Positions 46,301 to 54,890 are shown, counted from the stretch's first letter. The stretch: DNA of 64,000 bases from Planctomycetes bacterium B3_Pla (GCA_005223045.1 NJBM01000001.1:496001-560000), one strand, 5' to 3'. The notes: a model not told the origin generated them from the letters alone. Made by a program: numbers and translations.

Positions 46301-46510
46301 GCAGGGTGGAAGGACTCTGAGAAGATATTCCAAGAGAACCCTGACAGATCGAACGATTCCGTCTTGAGGGTCATCTCCGCCAATGACGGCGAAATGCTCA
46401 GGGAGTACCCGCTCAAAGCCGAGCCGGTCTTCGACGGCATGGCCGCAGCTTACGGCCGGCTCTACCTCGCCATGAAGAACGGCAAAATATTGTGCCTGAC
46501 GGGCAAGTAG
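43319..46510 (+). CDS. Secreted methyltransferase-fold/PQQ-like propeller fusion, copy B
   Basis: A 1063-residue exported protein. Signal peptide about 1-22, then a class I methyltransferase-like domain (24-140) with an intact glycine-rich motif I, VVHLGCGDGKL at 41-51. An acidic loop (HGLDEDA, 64-70) lies at the usual ribose-binding position, and EVMRVLCPNGVAYI near 121-134. A PQQ-type propeller follows (MLDAATGRTVRTY, CLDAATGKRLWKF, GLDAGTGDVKY). A basic, lysine/arginine-rich insertion lies around residues 940-980. It probably acts in the periplasm. The cofactor and reaction are unknown. GGGAGG precedes the ATG. It is in an operon with the beta-helix gene and the EF-hand-like gene. Confidence 0.8.
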   Translation: MNNNRVLTTCICLSAIVSASAAQQPNAGQILKETGVKGGLVVHLGCGDGKLTAALRANSSYLVHGLDEDAKSIEKARDHISSKGLYGEVSVEQWSQKVLPYNDNVVNLLVAEDLGDVSMDEVMRVLCPNGVAYIKGKKTVKPRPSDIDEWTHFLHDADGNAVAKDKKVATPKHLQWEAEPKRTRDHDAQASISAMTSSNGRIFYILDEGPTSLVHHPAKWKLIARDAFNGKLLWKRGIGSWMTHLNLFRSGPANLPRLLVSVGDYVYVTLGFGEPISMLDAATGRTVRTYKGSENTEELIFYKNILLAVIGDPDIMNKEAPKIYGYWQLSVDRKPDIEKYIVAYQVSTGDILWKKTEENLAYLTPLSLTAHNDRVFFLDNENLHCVNSKTGDHLWDAPMPTKGLFLRNYAPTVVAHDDVVLCLTWNKLRSFSIADGDTLWEHKGAIGFAAPGDLFVIDGLAWTIPMTSSIWSGNRLDKDGKPTTGIPIPKENFIGNGGEEIWGIDIHTGRVERSFPRMELLPGGHHHRCYRNKATERYLICSRRGLEYIDLDGDNHINNWWVRGVCQYGVMPCNGLMYVPPHPCQCFGEIKFDGFHALGAARATREREINARLMKGPAYGKVMFAADNRTPSTSRQDLIWAPPVRNPDSDDWPTYRHDITRSGCASTDVPADLEKKWEANVGDKLSSVVVAQNKLFVSAVDKQTVYCLDAATGKRLWKFIAAGPVDSPPTVDGAMAIFGCRNGHVYALRVSDGELVWRFRAAPVDRRTVVRERLESVWPVHGSVLVVNGTVYFAAGHTSYLDGGIRLYGLDAGTGDVKYSTTISSDGASREGAMPDVLISDGQSIVMRFRSYDLSLKETKRPKPAMILANTGLLEDCWGHRWNWELGGGDTFGKLLAFDARVAYGVQTYYTFLKYDKSMQPGTHSGHLHQKYSRYVPGQFPAGTRLFARPNNSRRDSAPQRKQKRTLKANSHKWNRKTSLQFRAMVLAGSVLFGAGWKDSEKIFQENPDRSNDSVLRVISANDGEMLREYPLKAEPVFDGMAAAYGRLYLAMKNGKILCLTGK

Positions 46511-46567
46511 GTTGTAGACACTTCGCGATGCATCTGGTAATATAGTGTAAATCCGGAAGGTTGAGAC

Positions 46568-47944
46568 ATGGTGGGTAAACACTGGCATATCAGATGTTTT
46601 TGCGCAGTTGGCGTGATAGTAGTGTTCGCCGTTCAAGCTGTTGCCAAAGCGGGAAATGTCGCCGATGGGGATGGCCGCAAGCTCTACTCGTCTGCTCACA
46701 AAAGGCAAACGCCGTACGATATCCTGCGGAAGACCAGGCGCCGGCCGCGAACAGGGGCGATTCAGGACGCTGCTGAAGCGGGGCCGGTCGCGGCCAGAGC
46801 CAGATTGAAATACGTACGCAGCGCGGAAAGCTCCCTGATAACACATCTGGCTATGCAGCAGCAAAAGACCACGGTGGTAAGGCCGCCGGAGTTGCGGGAG
46901 GCCCCGGCGGACGCCCCGGCGGAACCCGTGTACTTCGTGCTTGAGGCTGGGGACAGAGACGTTCACGGGATAACCTATCGCTCTACGGATCGTACCAAAA
47001 AGGTGAAGCTCTATTTGGACACCAACGGCGATGGCCTGTTCTCCGACGAAAGAGAATATGTAGGCACAAGGTTAAGTCAATTACAGACTACAATGACGTA
47101 CGAGTTCGGCCCTGTGTTGACACGGCACGGAGAGAGCGCACCCAGAGAAGGAGCAATCCGCGCACAGTGCACCAACGGCCAATGGCTCATGTTCCATCCT
47201 GCCTTCTACCGCGAGGGGCGCGTGGTTCTAAACGGCCGGCCTCATAGGATCGCTGTCGTCGATGGTGATCTCGATGGAAAATACAACCAGGTGTTTGTGC
47301 CGCCGGCCAAGGGAGTCCGTGAACCCGGATGCGATGCGTTCGCAATAGACCTCGACGGCGATTCGAAATTCCACGCCGGTCACCCGGGTGGTTCGGAGAT
47401 TATGCCGTTTAGTAGGATGGTCAAAGTGAACGAGGACTACTATAGCATCCACGTTACCGACGATGGCGGCATAATCGAGTTCAGGCAGGCCAAGCCGTCG
47501 TTTGGGGAGCTTGACGTCGGCGGCAGGGAAGTTGACCTGAGGCTCTGGTCGGACGCCGCTCATCAACGGTTGCGCGGCTCGGGGTCAAAGTGGCGCGTGC
47601 CCGCAGGCAAATATGGGGTTGTGTCATTGGAACTGACCGAGAAAGATTCCGCGGGAAATCTATGGGCCTTCAAAATCGACAAGGCCGGACAAGGCGAGCT
47701 TGGCGATTTCGAGGTCCGGCCCGACGAGGCGACCTCTTTGCGAATCGGCCCGCCATTTAGGGTCAAGACATCTATGGACAGAAGCGGCCCAAATGTCCTG
47801 ATAGGATTCGACCTCGAAGGCCAGGCGGGGGAATTGTACGCTCCCGGTGCGAAAGTAAATGGAAAGACAGTGCGTGAACCGGAGTTCAAGATCATAGACG
47901 GCTCCGGGCGGACCGTTGGCTCCGGCCGTTTCAAGTATGGCTGA
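46568..47944 (+). CDS. Secreted protein with calcium-binding-like DxDxDG loops, unknown function
   Basis: A 458-residue exported protein with a signal peptide about 1-27 (AVGVIVVFAVQAVAKAG). Three short acidic loops resemble dockerin/EF-hand calcium sites: DTNGDGLFSDE, DGDLDGKYN and DLDGDSKF. The rest is beta-rich with no catalytic motif that I recognise. Positioned 57 bases behind copy B of the methyltransferase-fold/PQQ gene and on the same strand, it likely belongs to that operon and may cooperate at the cell surface. GGAAGG lies before ATG 46568. A perfect hairpin, GGTACTCG-TGG-CGAGTACC, follows the stop at 47958-47976. Confidence 0.72.
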   Translation: MVGKHWHIRCFCAVGVIVVFAVQAVAKAGNVADGDGRKLYSSAHKRQTPYDILRKTRRRPRTGAIQDAAEAGPVAARARLKYVRSAESSLITHLAMQQQKTTVVRPPELREAPADAPAEPVYFVLEAGDRDVHGITYRSTDRTKKVKLYLDTNGDGLFSDEREYVGTRLSQLQTTMTYEFGPVLTRHGESAPREGAIRAQCTNGQWLMFHPAFYREGRVVLNGRPHRIAVVDGDLDGKYNQVFVPPAKGVREPGCDAFAIDLDGDSKFHAGHPGGSEIMPFSRMVKVNEDYYSIHVTDDGGIIEFRQAKPSFGELDVGGREVDLRLWSDAAHQRLRGSGSKWRVPAGKYGVVSLELTEKDSAGNLWAFKIDKAGQGELGDFEVRPDEATSLRIGPPFRVKTSMDRSGPNVLIGFDLEGQAGELYAPGAKVNGKTVREPEFKIIDGSGRTVGSGRFKYG

Positions 47945-47957
47945 AGCGGTGTCTGCC

Positions 47958-47976
47958 GGTACTCGTGGCGAGTACC
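47958..47976 (+). terminator. Hairpin after the EF-hand-like gene
   Basis: Perfect 8-bp stem with a TGG loop, 14 bases after the stop codon of the preceding plus-strand gene. There is no T run, so it could be only a stabilising 3' hairpin. Confidence 0.4.
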
Positions 47977-48159
47977 CGACGGTTACGGGGGCAAGTACAG
48001 AATGGAAGTCCAGACACATCTCGGGCCTTTTGAAGTCCGACAAGACGAGACCTGGCACACAATCAATTAGGTGGTTGGCCGTATTCTTCATGCTTCCTAC
48101 TGAAAAGGCATCTCTTCGGAGGCTCTTTCAATAGCATTCTCGAACAACAGGATTGTTGT

Positions 48160-48368
48160 GAGATTGCTGCGTCTCTGCGCTGCTCCCAAGAAAACGAACG
48201 ATTTCGATTGTCGAAGAGTCGAGATTGCCGCAGTCGCCGCGCTCCTTCGCAATGACACACGTTACGATATTGAGAGATCGTCTCGTCGCGATGCCTCTGG
48301 CGGAGAAAGAGTGAGTAGCGTGCCCAACGACCCGCGCTATGTCATTGCGAGCGCAGCGAAGCAATCTC
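48160..48368. repeat. GTCATTGCGAGC...-type dispersed inverted repeats
   Basis: The 47945-48420 spacer has no supported gene. It holds a copy of GTCATTGCGAGCGCAGCGAA (48341-48368) and, in the opposite sense, two related copies at 48160-48186 and 48221-48257 ending CGCAATGACAC. These match a repeat class that is common in intergenic DNA of many environmental bacteria. Confidence 0.6.
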
Positions 48369-48420
48369 AAGCTCCACGAATCAATAACATGCTTCTTTCA
48401 GTTATCGTAAGGTCGTCCCT

Positions 48421-49974
48421 TTACTCGCGGTAGTTCTTCCACCAGGCTTCCCAGAGGGCGGCCATCTGGTCGACCTTTTCCGGATGCTGCGAGGCGAGGT
48501 TATGCAACTCGGTTCGGTCCTTTTCGAGGTCGTAGAGTTCCCAGCCGGAGTTGCCCAGGCTGACGAGTTTCCATTTGCCGGCGCGAACGGCTTTTGCCTT
48601 GCCGAACTGCCAGTACAGAACGTCGTGGCCCCGTCTCTGCTTTCCTTTGAAGATTGGGAGCAGTGATTTGCCCGCGAAAGGTTTGATTTTTCTGCCGTTG
48701 ATTGTTTCAGGATAGGCCGCGCCGGCCATCTCCATGAATGTCGGCATGATGTCAATTATGTGGCCCACCTGGCCGGTCTTGCCGCCCGGTTTGATCACAC
48801 CGGGCCAATAAGCTATGAAGGGAGTGCAGTTGCCTCCTTCGTAATCGGTGGACTTGAATTTCCTGTAGGGCGAGTTACTGGCGTTGGCCCAGGGCGGGCC
48901 GAGGCAGCGATAACCCTCGACAGGTCCGGGCGGGATGTCGGGCGTTGTATCGGGCGTTTCGGGGCAGCCGCCGTTGTCGGCAAGAAACAGCACGAGCGTA
49001 TTATCCCACCTGCCGATTTGCTTTACCTTCTTAAACACCCTGCCTATCGCCTGGTCCATGCGGTCCACCATCGCGGCATATACCGCCATTTTCAAGTCGG
49101 CCTTATCCTTCTGCACCTCGCTGAGCGACTCCCAGTTCGGCACGCCCTCATCCCGAGGAGACATCGCGTATTTCGGATCGAACATGCCTATCTCTATCTG
49201 CCGCTCGTAGCGCCGGCGGCGAAGCTTGTCCCAGCCGATCTTGTATTTGCCTCGATACTTAGCGATATCCTCTGGCCAGGCGTGCAGCGGGTAATGCGGC
49301 GCCGTCTGCGGCAGATACAACAGAAATGGTTTGCTCTCGTTCTTGTACTCTTCGAGCCGAGCAATAGCATAGTCGGCAAAGGCATCGGTCGTATAGAAGT
49401 CCTTTTCTTCGGGAGTGTAGCCCATGATCGCTTCGCCTTCGATGGCCCACCGACGCGGTGACTGCCGTTTTCTGCCGGGCTTGCCCTCGCCCGGTCTGGC
49501 TTCGATTCCGGGATTCCAGTAATTGCAGCATCCGTCCGCCAGGCCGTAGTAGCGATCGAACCCGCGGGTTGTCGGCAACGGCTTTTGATGCCATTTTCCG
49601 GAGATAATCGTTCGGTAGCCGGCAGATCGCAAGACCTCCGCGAAAGTGGCGCCGTGCTCCATATTCCGGACTCCCACGGCCTGGTCGTACTGACCGGTAA
49701 GAAGGGTTGCCCGCGTGGGGCTGCATTTCGCGCAGTTGTAGAACTGCGTGAACCGCGTGCCGCCGGCCGCCAGCGCATCGAGGTTGGGCGTTTTGATTTC
49801 TCCGCCGTAACAGCCGATATCTGAGTAGCCCAGGTCGTCGGCCATGATGAGAATAATATTCGGCCGAGAGCCTTTCGGCCCGGCAGCCTTCAAATGTCCG
49901 GGCAAAGCCAGCGTGGCAACTCCCAGCCCGATGGTCTTTAGAAAGTCGCGTCTTGTCTGAGTGAGTTTATGCAT
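48421..49974 (-). CDS. Tat-exported Cys-type sulfatase
   Basis: A 517-residue type I sulfatase that removes sulfate esters, here probably from algal polysaccharides. It has a Tat signal (TRRDFLKTIGLG), the metal-binding IILIMADDLGYSD, and the formylglycine motif C84-S-P86-T-R88 (CSPTRATLLTG). GKWH follows, and a late DNGG metal ligand pair. The Cys-type motif requires a maturase (FGE or anSME), and none lies in this window. ATG 49974 has AAGGAG directly upstream, while the frame extending to 50040 is not needed. It is isolated between repeat-filled spacers. Confidence 0.93.
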   Translation of the reverse strand: MHKLTQTRRDFLKTIGLGVATLALPGHLKAAGPKGSRPNIILIMADDLGYSDIGCYGGEIKTPNLDALAAGGTRFTQFYNCAKCSPTRATLLTGQYDQAVGVRNMEHGATFAEVLRSAGYRTIISGKWHQKPLPTTRGFDRYYGLADGCCNYWNPGIEARPGEGKPGRKRQSPRRWAIEGEAIMGYTPEEKDFYTTDAFADYAIARLEEYKNESKPFLLYLPQTAPHYPLHAWPEDIAKYRGKYKIGWDKLRRRRYERQIEIGMFDPKYAMSPRDEGVPNWESLSEVQKDKADLKMAVYAAMVDRMDQAIGRVFKKVKQIGRWDNTLVLFLADNGGCPETPDTTPDIPPGPVEGYRCLGPPWANASNSPYRKFKSTDYEGGNCTPFIAYWPGVIKPGGKTGQVGHIIDIMPTFMEMAGAAYPETINGRKIKPFAGKSLLPIFKGKQRRGHDVLYWQFGKAKAVRAGKWKLVSLGNSGWELYDLEKDRTELHNLASQHPEKVDQMAALWEAWWKNYRE

Positions 49975-50094
49975 ACCATTCTCCTTACGCAAACGGCTGC
50001 CGCGGCAGACCGGGCATACCGAGGATTTCATCAGCGACAATTCTAACCGGATCGGTAAGGATGGTCAAATTCCGTATGAGCCCCCCCACCCGTT

Positions 50095-50194
50095 GTCATT
50101 CCGACCGGAGTCCCAACGCAAGTTGGGATGAAGTGGAGGAATCTATTTTGAACAGATCTCTCCATTCCGCCTTCGGCTCCAGTCGAGATGACGT
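50095..50194. repeat. GTCATTCCGACCGGAG-type dispersed repeat
   Basis: A composite of short imperfect inverted repeats (GTCATTCCGACCGGAG ... TCCAGTCGAGATGACG and CCCAACGCAAGTTGGG) fills most of the 50041-50299 spacer between the sulfatase and the hydrogenase operon. No gene is visible. Confidence 0.6.
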
Positions 50195-50299
50195 AGCGTT
50201 GCGCCTTCGGCTTGAAGTCGGGATGATACACTTTTATTTGGGCAAACACAGGGTCAAACAATTGGTATCATCGCAAGACCTGTGGGGACCAGCAACAGC

Positions 50300-51580
50300 T
50301 TAGTGGACCGAGCAGGATATACAGGGGTCGTATGCCCTGACGAGCATTTCACACAGCTTGGTGACTTCCTCGTCGCTCTTGCCAAGCTCTATCTGCCGGA
50401 TCACAAGCTCCGGCAGGTCATGATGGATGTTGGCGTTATTCTGCGTGGTGGGGATGATGCAATTGGCCTTGGTGATAGAGCCTTTCTTGTCAATCTTATA
50501 GTCGTGATAAAGTATGCCGCGGGGCACCTCGACGGCACCGACGCCCTCGCCGGCCTTGATTTCGTACTCGGCGCGGACGTTTTCGAGATCGCCGTCCAAA
50601 AGCTGGTCAATGATTTCAATTGACTCGACCATCACGTGATGGGTCTCGATAAGCTGGGCCACGTTGTTCATGTAGGGATTGTGATTGACCGGCGCCAAAC
50701 CGAGCGTCTCGGCCGTCTCTTTGGCCTCTTTGCAGAGGAAGTCGTAGTTGTTGTTGAATCGAGCAAGTGCGCCTGCGGCAAAAGACTCCCTGCTGAGCTT
50801 TGCGAATTTCGATGTGGAGAAATCCACCTTGTATTCATTGGTCATGGCAAGGTAATCGTCTTCGGGTTTTACTACGCCGTCGGTCGAGACCAAATCGCCG
50901 CCTATCCAGGGGTAGCTGTCCTCGCCTTTGAGCGCAACAAACTCCGTTTCTCGCACAAAGTCGGGCAAGGCGAGTCCCTTGAACACGTCCACTGCGGCTT
51001 CGACGTCGGCCAGCCGGTCCTGGAGCTTTTGTCTCATTTCTTCGAGCTGCTTCTTCTCGGGCGCTTTGCTCAGGCCGCCTGTCACAAGACTCACCGGATG
51101 TGTCGTGCGCCCGGCGACCAGGTCGCAAAGATCGTTGCCGAGGCCCTTGAGCCGGACGGCGGCACCCACTACCTCGGGATGAGTCTGGGTCAGCGGAATG
51201 ACGCTGTCAACATCCAGCAGGTCGGGCGCTGCCAAAAAGAAAATATGCAGGACGTGACTCTGCAGGGTCTCTCCGTGCTTGGCCAATAGGCGCAGCAACC
51301 GGGCGTTCTTCGGCACTTTCACATCCATAGCTCTTTCGACGGCTCTTAAGCTCGCGAGACTGTGGCCTATTGAGCATATTCCGCAGATTCTGGAGGTCAG
51401 GGTGGGCGCCAAGTCGTGTGACTTTCCGCGCAGCATGGCTTCGAAAAATCGCGGAGTCTCCACCACCTCCCATTGAGCTTCAATTAGCTTACCGTCGCTG
51501 ACCGTTACGTTGATGTTGCCGTGGCCCTCGACGCGTGTCAGGTGATGCACGTTTATTTTCATGTCGGTTTTCTGTATCAT
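50300..51580 (-). CDS. hydA: [NiFe] hydrogenase/sulfhydrogenase alpha (large) subunit
   Basis: A 426-residue group-3-type hydrogenase large subunit that carries the NiFe(CN)2CO centre. The first nickel-binding pair is C66/C69 in RICGIC, the second is C420/C423 in DPCISCSVH. The protein ends exactly at this His, so the C-terminal peptide that a maturation protease normally removes is absent. Start: ATG 51580 shares a base with the stop of the delta gene (TAATG), so translation is coupled. ATG 51586 and ATG 51562 are also possible. It is last in the beta-gamma-delta-alpha operon. No hyp maturation genes are present here. Confidence 0.93.
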   Translation of the reverse strand: MIQKTDMKINVHHLTRVEGHGNINVTVSDGKLIEAQWEVVETPRFFEAMLRGKSHDLAPTLTSRICGICSIGHSLASLRAVERAMDVKVPKNARLLRLLAKHGETLQSHVLHIFFLAAPDLLDVDSVIPLTQTHPEVVGAAVRLKGLGNDLCDLVAGRTTHPVSLVTGGLSKAPEKKQLEEMRQKLQDRLADVEAAVDVFKGLALPDFVRETEFVALKGEDSYPWIGGDLVSTDGVVKPEDDYLAMTNEYKVDFSTSKFAKLSRESFAAGALARFNNNYDFLCKEAKETAETLGLAPVNHNPYMNNVAQLIETHHVMVESIEIIDQLLDGDLENVRAEYEIKAGEGVGAVEVPRGILYHDYKIDKKGSITKANCIIPTTQNNANIHHDLPELVIRQIELGKSDEEVTKLCEMLVRAYDPCISCSVH

Positions 51581-52335
51581 TAGCATACCGTTCCATTGAA
51601 TCCGCCGTAGAAGCGCAGTCTTTCCACAATCGCGGACTCGGGATGACCCTTTTCCAACAATATTTCCTTTAGCGCGTCGTAGTTGGCGTCTTCAGCCGGC
51701 CCTCTGCAACCGAGGCAGCCCACTTTGCCGGTGGGACAGACCGCGTCGCACCCGGCGCGAGTGACCGAACCCAAACATATCTGGCCCAGATCGACCACGC
51801 ATGTGTTGATTTTTTGTTTACATTCCACGCACACGGGATACTTGGGAATCTTAATGTCCGCACCCGTGACAACGTTCACAATGATCCGCTCGACTTCTTC
51901 CTTGGATACCGGACAGCCCGGGATTTCCAGATCGACTTTGACGACGTCGGCGATCCTTTTAACCCTGTCGGTCTCCACGGGGTGTTCACCATAGACCTCT
52001 TCGATCACGTCCTTTAGCTCGAATCGATTCTTCTGTTGGTTCACGCCGCCGAAACACGCGCAGGACCCCATCGCGACGAGAACTTTCGCTTTGGCCCTGA
52101 TGTCCTTGATTCTCTCGACTTCGTCGGCCCTGGAGATGTTCCCATCGACCAGCGCAACATCGTAGTCCTGGCCCCGGTCGGACGAGACTTCTCTGAAGTT
52201 CACCACTTCCAGCAGCGATAGAAAATCGAGCAGGGAGTTTTCCTTGTTCGCCAGTTGGAGCTCGCAGCCCTCGCAACCGGTGAAATCGAACACGCCTACC
52301 CTGACTTTTTGTGGTTCAATCCCAAGATACTTCAC
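51580..52335 (-). CDS. hydD: Sulfhydrogenase delta (small) subunit
   Basis: A 251-residue [4Fe-4S] small subunit of group 3 NiFe hydrogenase, related to the 20-kDa subunit of complex I. Cluster ligands appear in the proximal motif TGCEGCEL, then [13 protein letters not shown], and two C-terminal cysteine groups ([22 protein letters not shown]). It passes electrons from the large subunit to the gamma and beta subunits. The start is GTG 52335, overlapping the last base of the gamma gene's TAG, which shows tight coupling. Confidence 0.92.
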   Translation of the reverse strand: MKYLGIEPQKVRVGVFDFTGCEGCELQLANKENSLLDFLSLLEVVNFREVSSDRGQDYDVALVDGNISRADEVERIKDIRAKAKVLVAMGSCACFGGVNQQKNRFELKDVIEEVYGEHPVETDRVKRIADVVKVDLEIPGCPVSKEEVERIIVNVVTGADIKIPKYPVCVECKQKINTCVVDLGQICLGSVTRAGCDAVCPTGKVGCLGCRGPAEDANYDALKEILLEKGHPESAIVERLRFYGGFNGTVC

Positions 52336-53243
52336 TATATTGCTTCCTTCAGATTTAAAACAGACCAGTAATCAAACACCGGGCCGTCAACGCACGTGAA
52401 CGTCGAGCCCACCATGCACCGGCAGCACTTGCCCATGCCGCAGTGCATTCTTCTCTCGAGAGAGACGAACATGCGGTTCATGGGGATCCCCAGGCCGTCT
52501 AAGTGATCGCAGACAAATTTGAACATGACCGGCGGGCCGCACACGATAGCGTAAGTATTGTCCGGTGCAATGTCTATTTCCTTGAACAGATCGGTAATCA
52601 AGCCTGTTCTGCCTCGCCAGCCCTTGCTCGCCTCTTCGACAATAGTGAGCAGCTTTATGTGATCTACCTTTTCCCACTCTTCGTACTGGTAGGTAAAGAG
52701 CATCTGGCCGGGATCTTTTGTGCCGTAGAGGATATGCACGTCCTCGAACTCGTCTCTGTGCTCACTGGCCCAGTAGATCGGGGCGCGAAGCGGAGCCAGC
52801 CCCAGGCCGCCGGCAACCAACAGAATGTTGCTACCCGCCATCTTTTCCATCGGAAAAGATGTGCCGAACGGTCCGCGTATGCCGAGCTTGGCGCCTTTTT
52901 GCGCCTTATGCAGCACGTTGGTAGTGCGCCCGCTTTTTCTGACGCACAGCTCTATGTATTCCCTGTTGTTGCTGGAACTGGATATCGAAATGGGAACTTC
53001 CCCGAAGCCGGGCACTTCCAGCATTACGAACTGGCCCGGCCGAAACTCAAAGATTCGCCGTTCCTTGTCATTGAGAATTTTCAGATGAAAGAGCTTCTCT
53101 GTTGGGGTCAGCTCGACGATATTGGTGATTTCGCATTTGTAAACTTTGTCCGTTCTCATAAGAATGCCCTTGCGGTTATACCGCGGCGGATGTCTCATGA
53201 ACGGCTCTTTGTTTATGTCCTGCTTGGGCAGTGTGTAATCCAT
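52335..53243 (-). CDS. hydG: Sulfhydrogenase gamma subunit, FAD/NAD(P)-binding
   Basis: A 302-residue ferredoxin-NADP-reductase-like protein. The FAD-binding beta-barrel carries [11 protein letters not shown]. The NAD(P) domain has [14 protein letters not shown] and [12 protein letters not shown]-terminal [2Fe-2S] cysteine cluster, [12 protein letters not shown], is typical of the HydG/dihydroorotate dehydrogenase electron-transfer group. It links NAD(P)H to the hydrogenase. ATG 53243 starts one base after the beta gene's stop. A start further upstream at 53276 would overlap that gene and is not needed. Confidence 0.92.
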   Translation of the reverse strand: MDYTLPKQDINKEPFMRHPPRYNRKGILMRTDKVYKCEITNIVELTPTEKLFHLKILNDKERRIFEFRPGQFVMLEVPGFGEVPISISSSSNNREYIELCVRKSGRTTNVLHKAQKGAKLGIRGPFGTSFPMEKMAGSNILLVAGGLGLAPLRAPIYWASEHRDEFEDVHILYGTKDPGQMLFTYQYEEWEKVDHIKLLTIVEEASKGWRGRTGLITDLFKEIDIAPDNTYAIVCGPPVMFKFVCDHLDGLGIPMNRMFVSLERRMHCGMGKCCRCMVGSTFTCVDGPVFDYWSVLNLKEAI

Positions 53244-53244
53244 C

Positions 53245-54282
53245 TTAGTCTTCCATCTGCAAATCGCTAATGACATCTTTGGGATTAATTCCCGCCAGAC
53301 AGGCCCTGCCGCACCGGTTGCAGCCTACACATATCGGGTCATCAGCGTTCTGGGCAAATCCTCGATAGTGATGATAGAACCTGTATTTTAGCCTGTCTTC
53401 CTTTAGCGGCCTGAAATTGTGCCCCCCCGCCACTTCGGCAAAGTCAACAAGATTGCAGGAATACTCGACACGCTCCTTGCGGGAGCTTTTGAGACTTACG
53501 TCAACGGTCTCCTCGATGCCGTAGCAGTAGCACGTCGGGCACACCATCGCACAACTGCCGCAATTGAGGCACTTGTCGCCCCACTTCTTCCAAACGGGGG
53601 ACTTGAATTCTATATCCAGAACGCTCGGCAAACCTGTAACTTCAACTTTGGCCTTGAAACTCTCTCTGAGGTGCTTTCTTCTTGCATGGAACTTTGCACT
53701 GTCGCCGTTGGCCGGGTCGGTGACTTTGAAGTTCTTGAGAAATCCGAACGCCTTGGAGGAGCTTATGGTCAGATAGTATCGATCGCCAATGTCCGTGCAG
53801 AACAGATTGAATCCGCGGTGCACCGTATCATGGCCGAGAGATTCACAGAAGCAGTCGTCCAACGGCTCGTGGTCCATGCCCACAAGGAAGGTGTTTGTCC
53901 TTCTGGCCATATAATACGGAGAAGGATATGCCCCCCCTATGAGAATTTTGTCCAGTATGCTCAGAGCGTTAATATCGCATGGCCGCACGCCGATGATCAC
54001 ACGGGGATTGACCCTGTACTCGACGGATTGTTTCCAGCCTTTGTCGGAGAAATCGAAGCGAGAAAGCTCTTCCCGAAAAGGCAGGAAGAAATTCTTCACC
54101 GACGAATATGTAACGGTGTAATCGAGGTCCATCTCGTCGAAAGAATTGACCTCTTTGAACTGGTAAACGCCCGAACCGTCGGTGCGCTTATCTACCTGTT
54201 TTGGACCGAACGTTTGGTTCCCGTCAATCAGGCTGTTGACAAATTTCTTAAATTCCTTCTTCGTAATCACTTTGTGAATCAT
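53245..54282 (-). CDS. hydB: Sulfhydrogenase beta subunit, 4Fe-4S dicluster
   Basis: A 345-residue iron-sulfur protein that starts the operon. Two clusters are visible near the C-terminus: [16 protein letters not shown] (about 238-253) and [14 protein letters not shown] (about 320-333). An RPCD motif ([10 protein letters not shown]) is typical of the HydB/anaerobic sulfite reductase A family. In Pyrococcus the beta-gamma pair reduces NADP+ or polysulfide. The gene order beta, gamma, delta, alpha is the same as in the archaeal hydBGDA operon. A strong promoter lies upstream at 54346-54374. Confidence 0.92.
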   Translation of the reverse strand: MIHKVITKKEFKKFVNSLIDGNQTFGPKQVDKRTDGSGVYQFKEVNSFDEMDLDYTVTYSSVKNFFLPFREELSRFDFSDKGWKQSVEYRVNPRVIIGVRPCDINALSILDKILIGGAYPSPYYMARRTNTFLVGMDHEPLDDCFCESLGHDTVHRGFNLFCTDIGDRYYLTISSSKAFGFLKNFKVTDPANGDSAKFHARRKHLRESFKAKVEVTGLPSVLDIEFKSPVWKKWGDKCLNCGSCAMVCPTCYCYGIEETVDVSLKSSRKERVEYSCNLVDFAEVAGGHNFRPLKEDRLKYRFYHHYRGFAQNADDPICVGCNRCGRACLAGINPKDVISDLQMED

Positions 54283-54345
54283 CTGGCGAATTCCCCGATA
54301 GGATAATTAAACAACCCCAGGAAGTCAGTTACACACGAAAAAGCA

Positions 54346-54374
54346 AATATAACTTACTATCCAATCATCGTCAA
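54346..54374 (-). promoter_or_regulatory. Promoter of the hydrogenase operon
   Basis: On the minus strand, TTGACG (54374-54369) is followed by a 17-base spacer and TATATT (54351-54346). Transcription would begin near 54339, leaving a leader of about 57 nt before hydB. The area is strongly A+T rich. No gene is seen in the surrounding 54283-54536 spacer. Confidence 0.65.
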
Positions 54375-54536
54375 GAAATTTCTCCCAGTTTTGAAAATTC
54401 TTAAAAAATTTATATTCTCAAAACAGAGAAAGTTGCTGCTGAAGCCGATACAGGGCATGACCAAAAGCGAGTAACAAACAAAAGAATTCGGCCGACAAGG
54501 CATCGCCTTAAAGGCTCGGTCTCAGGCGGTGTGATT

Positions 54537-54890
54537 CTACGATCCGTATTCTTCGCGAATGTATCCGCGGAGCAGATCGGCCAGGTCGCCTCGCAGTGCC
54601 CTGGCGGATTGGCCGGCGGCCTTTGCCGCTCTGGATGTCAGGTGGAACAGCCGGCACAAATCCCGGAAAGACGGACCGACGAAGCAAAAGGTAACGGTCC
54701 CAAGGTAGGCACGTAGATTTGGTTGGCCGGCTCCGGATTCCGCTAACCAGATGCGAACCATACGTTTGACGGTGCCCGAGGGGTCCTTCGCAAAGCGGGC
54801 ATAGTCCGGGTCGCGATCATAGACTACCGTGTGCGTTTGCGTCCTGATCCATGCCGTGCGCTGCTCAACATGAAAGAACATGCCGTCCAT
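54537..54890 (-). CDS. Small hypothetical protein (117 aa)
   Basis: A 117-residue protein without recognised motifs, moderately basic, with two hydrophobic helices likely (LRAYLGTVTFCFVGPSF and RALRGDLADLLRGYI). ATG 54890 (MDGMFFHVEQ) is chosen because a full GGAGG stands eight bases before it (54899-54903). The in-frame ATG at 54896 would be only two bases away. No signal peptide. It lies alone between the hydrogenase operon and the SGNH hydrolase. Coding is plausible from the amino-acid composition and the strong ribosome site, but not proven. Confidence 0.55.
   Translation of the reverse strand: MDGMFFHVEQRTAWIRTQTHTVVYDRDPDYARFAKDPSGTVKRMVRIWLAESGAGQPNLRAYLGTVTFCFVGPSFRDLCRLFHLTSRAAKAAGQSARALRGDLADLLRGYIREEYGS

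Noticed and set aside
48421-49974. Sulfatase as a self-contained functional unit
   Set aside because: The CSPTR motif needs formylglycine formation and no maturase gene is in the window, so activity depends on genes elsewhere.
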